This document shows, one piece after another, positions 63,380 through 64,000 of a stretch of 64,000 bases of DNA. This DNA is from Xiphydria camelus (lineage: Eukaryota; Arthropoda; Insecta; Hymenoptera; Xiphydriidae). The notes beneath the pieces were generated by a model that made no database searches, was not told the DNA's origin, and saw only the letters and a list, made by a program, of their open reading frames with translations. Position 1 is the first letter of the stretch. Each line of letters starts with the position of its first letter. The stretch covers positions 11,962,304 to 12,026,303 of the forward strand of contig OY783197.1 of NCBI GenBank assembly GCA_963678675.1, written 5' to 3'. A program made the position numbers and the translations under genes.

Positions 63380-63790
63380 TCGCCGGCAGTGGTCGAGTGG
63401 TTAAAGTGCTGGCCTCTCGAAGACTGCTTGGGCGATAGGTCTAGGGTTCGAATCCCGGCTTGCGGAAAAAATTTTCCAGGATCCGGGGATCGAGCTAAGA
63501 CCGGCTATGCTCGGGATGGGGAGGGGGGCTTCTGCATGGAGGACCCCCTTCCCCAGTGATTGAGGACAGAGAGAAGTGCCCCCCCCCCCAGCAAGGGGGG
63601 AGGGGGGGGGAGTGGGCTAAGGAGCTTCTGCATGTGGAGGCCCTGGGCTTACCGGGGGTTGGGGGCGGAGGAGGGGACCCCTCTCTGTCTGAGTTGCTCC
63701 AAGTGTGGCTCGGGTACAATGGTCCAAAAAAGAACTGAGTGCCAGGTAAATGCCAAATACAGAACAGAACCCCGGAGAAAAAAAAATATA
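63380..63790 (+). mobile_element. tRNA-derived SINE
   Basis: The head has an A box TGGTCGAGTGG (about 63390) and a B box GGTTCGAATCC (about 63445), the internal RNA polymerase III promoter, within a tRNA-like sequence having a long variable arm (Ser/Leu type). The acceptor ends do not pair well and about 300 bp of unrelated GC-rich body follows, ending in an A-rich tail (63776-63787) beyond CCCCGGAG. TGAGAAAA before the head and GGAGAAAA at the tail may be a target duplication. A true tRNA gene is less likely. Confidence 0.72.
63560..63640 (+). repeat. C/G homopolymer-rich patch in the SINE body
   Basis: A C-run (about 63580-63589) followed by G-runs (63596-63612), able to pair with each other. 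Confidence 0.7.
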
Positions 63791-64000
63791 TATTATATAT
63801 TATTTTTTCTTAATCAAAATGGGAGAGCATATGTACTTTCATATGCAACATGATTTTTATTGCAAAATGTTGAATGAGGTATGTGAGGTTAGGAAATTAA
63901 GTGAGGTTAGGTAATTGACGGGTAAACCGGTATCACAAATAGGAACATAGCAGCTTACAGAGGATGCATTATTGTCACCCGAATTTTTTTATTAAATAAA
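63791..64000. other. No gene seen
   Basis: AT-rich end of the window; scattered GAGGTTAGG phrases are too few to call a telomeric repeat. Confidence 0.4.

Noticed and set aside
63380..63465. Functional tRNA-Ser/Leu gene
   Set aside because: A and B boxes fit, but the acceptor stem does not pair well and the sequence continues into a body with an A-rich tail, as in a SINE.

Overview
The window looks like a piece of an arthropod, most likely insect, nuclear genome. It is AT-rich, has spliced genes with GT/AG introns, and is built almost entirely from transposable elements (TEs) typical of insects: BEL/Pao, Ty1/copia and Ty3/gypsy-type LTR elements, Helitrons, PIF/Harbinger with a MADF-BESS partner, pogo, piggyBac, Tc1/mariner, a tRNA-derived SINE and many MITEs. 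I found no intact host gene, and the species cannot be fixed from the sequence alone.

Layout. 0-10 kb: Helitron helicase debris, a CxxC/GDLK transposase-like pseudogene, a BEL/Pao fragment, and a long pseudogene of a DNCxxQNK transposase-like family broken by two insertions. 10-21 kb: a field of long inverted-repeat (foldback) elements, a 1.0 kb internally deleted gypsy-type LTR element with indistinguishable LTRs, a Ulp1-type protease pseudogene and a mariner-superfamily remnant. 22-26 kb: a PIF/Harbinger element whose transposase (+) and MADF-BESS gene (-) interlock through each other's introns, itself hit by a 939 bp TIR element. 26-41 kb: repeated copies of a Helitron 5' region with a small basic ORF, more foldbacks, pieces of a further TE-borne protein family, a second copy of the CxxC/GDLK family split by a 1,220 bp pogo-like element, and TTAA-flanked MITEs. 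41-48 kb: a Helitron 3' end downstream of seven 129 bp tandem repeats, and a MADF exon split by a 1.45 kb TTAA element. 47.9-51.4 kb: a copia element without reverse transcriptase. 51.4-58.4 kb: another Helitron copy, a hairpin, a pogo transposase pseudogene, a piggyBac relic and a short tandem array. 58.4-62.8 kb: a young copia with near-identical LTRs and an open 631-codon RT/RNase H frame, but no protease. 62.8-64 kb: a pogo N-terminal fragment with a TTAA MITE, then a SINE.

The elements do not form a pathway. They are a record of nested insertion, and several insertions can be undone exactly (TA, TTA, TTAA and CAATTG duplications), which gives relative ages. The most unusual items are the interdigitated Harbinger gene pair, the two copies of the CxxC/GDLK family, the 1.65 kb foldback at 10.4-12.1 kb, the short gypsy-type element, and the 74 bp palindromic MITE that splits the DNC motif of a transposase-like gene. 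Family names come from remembered motifs, not database searches.
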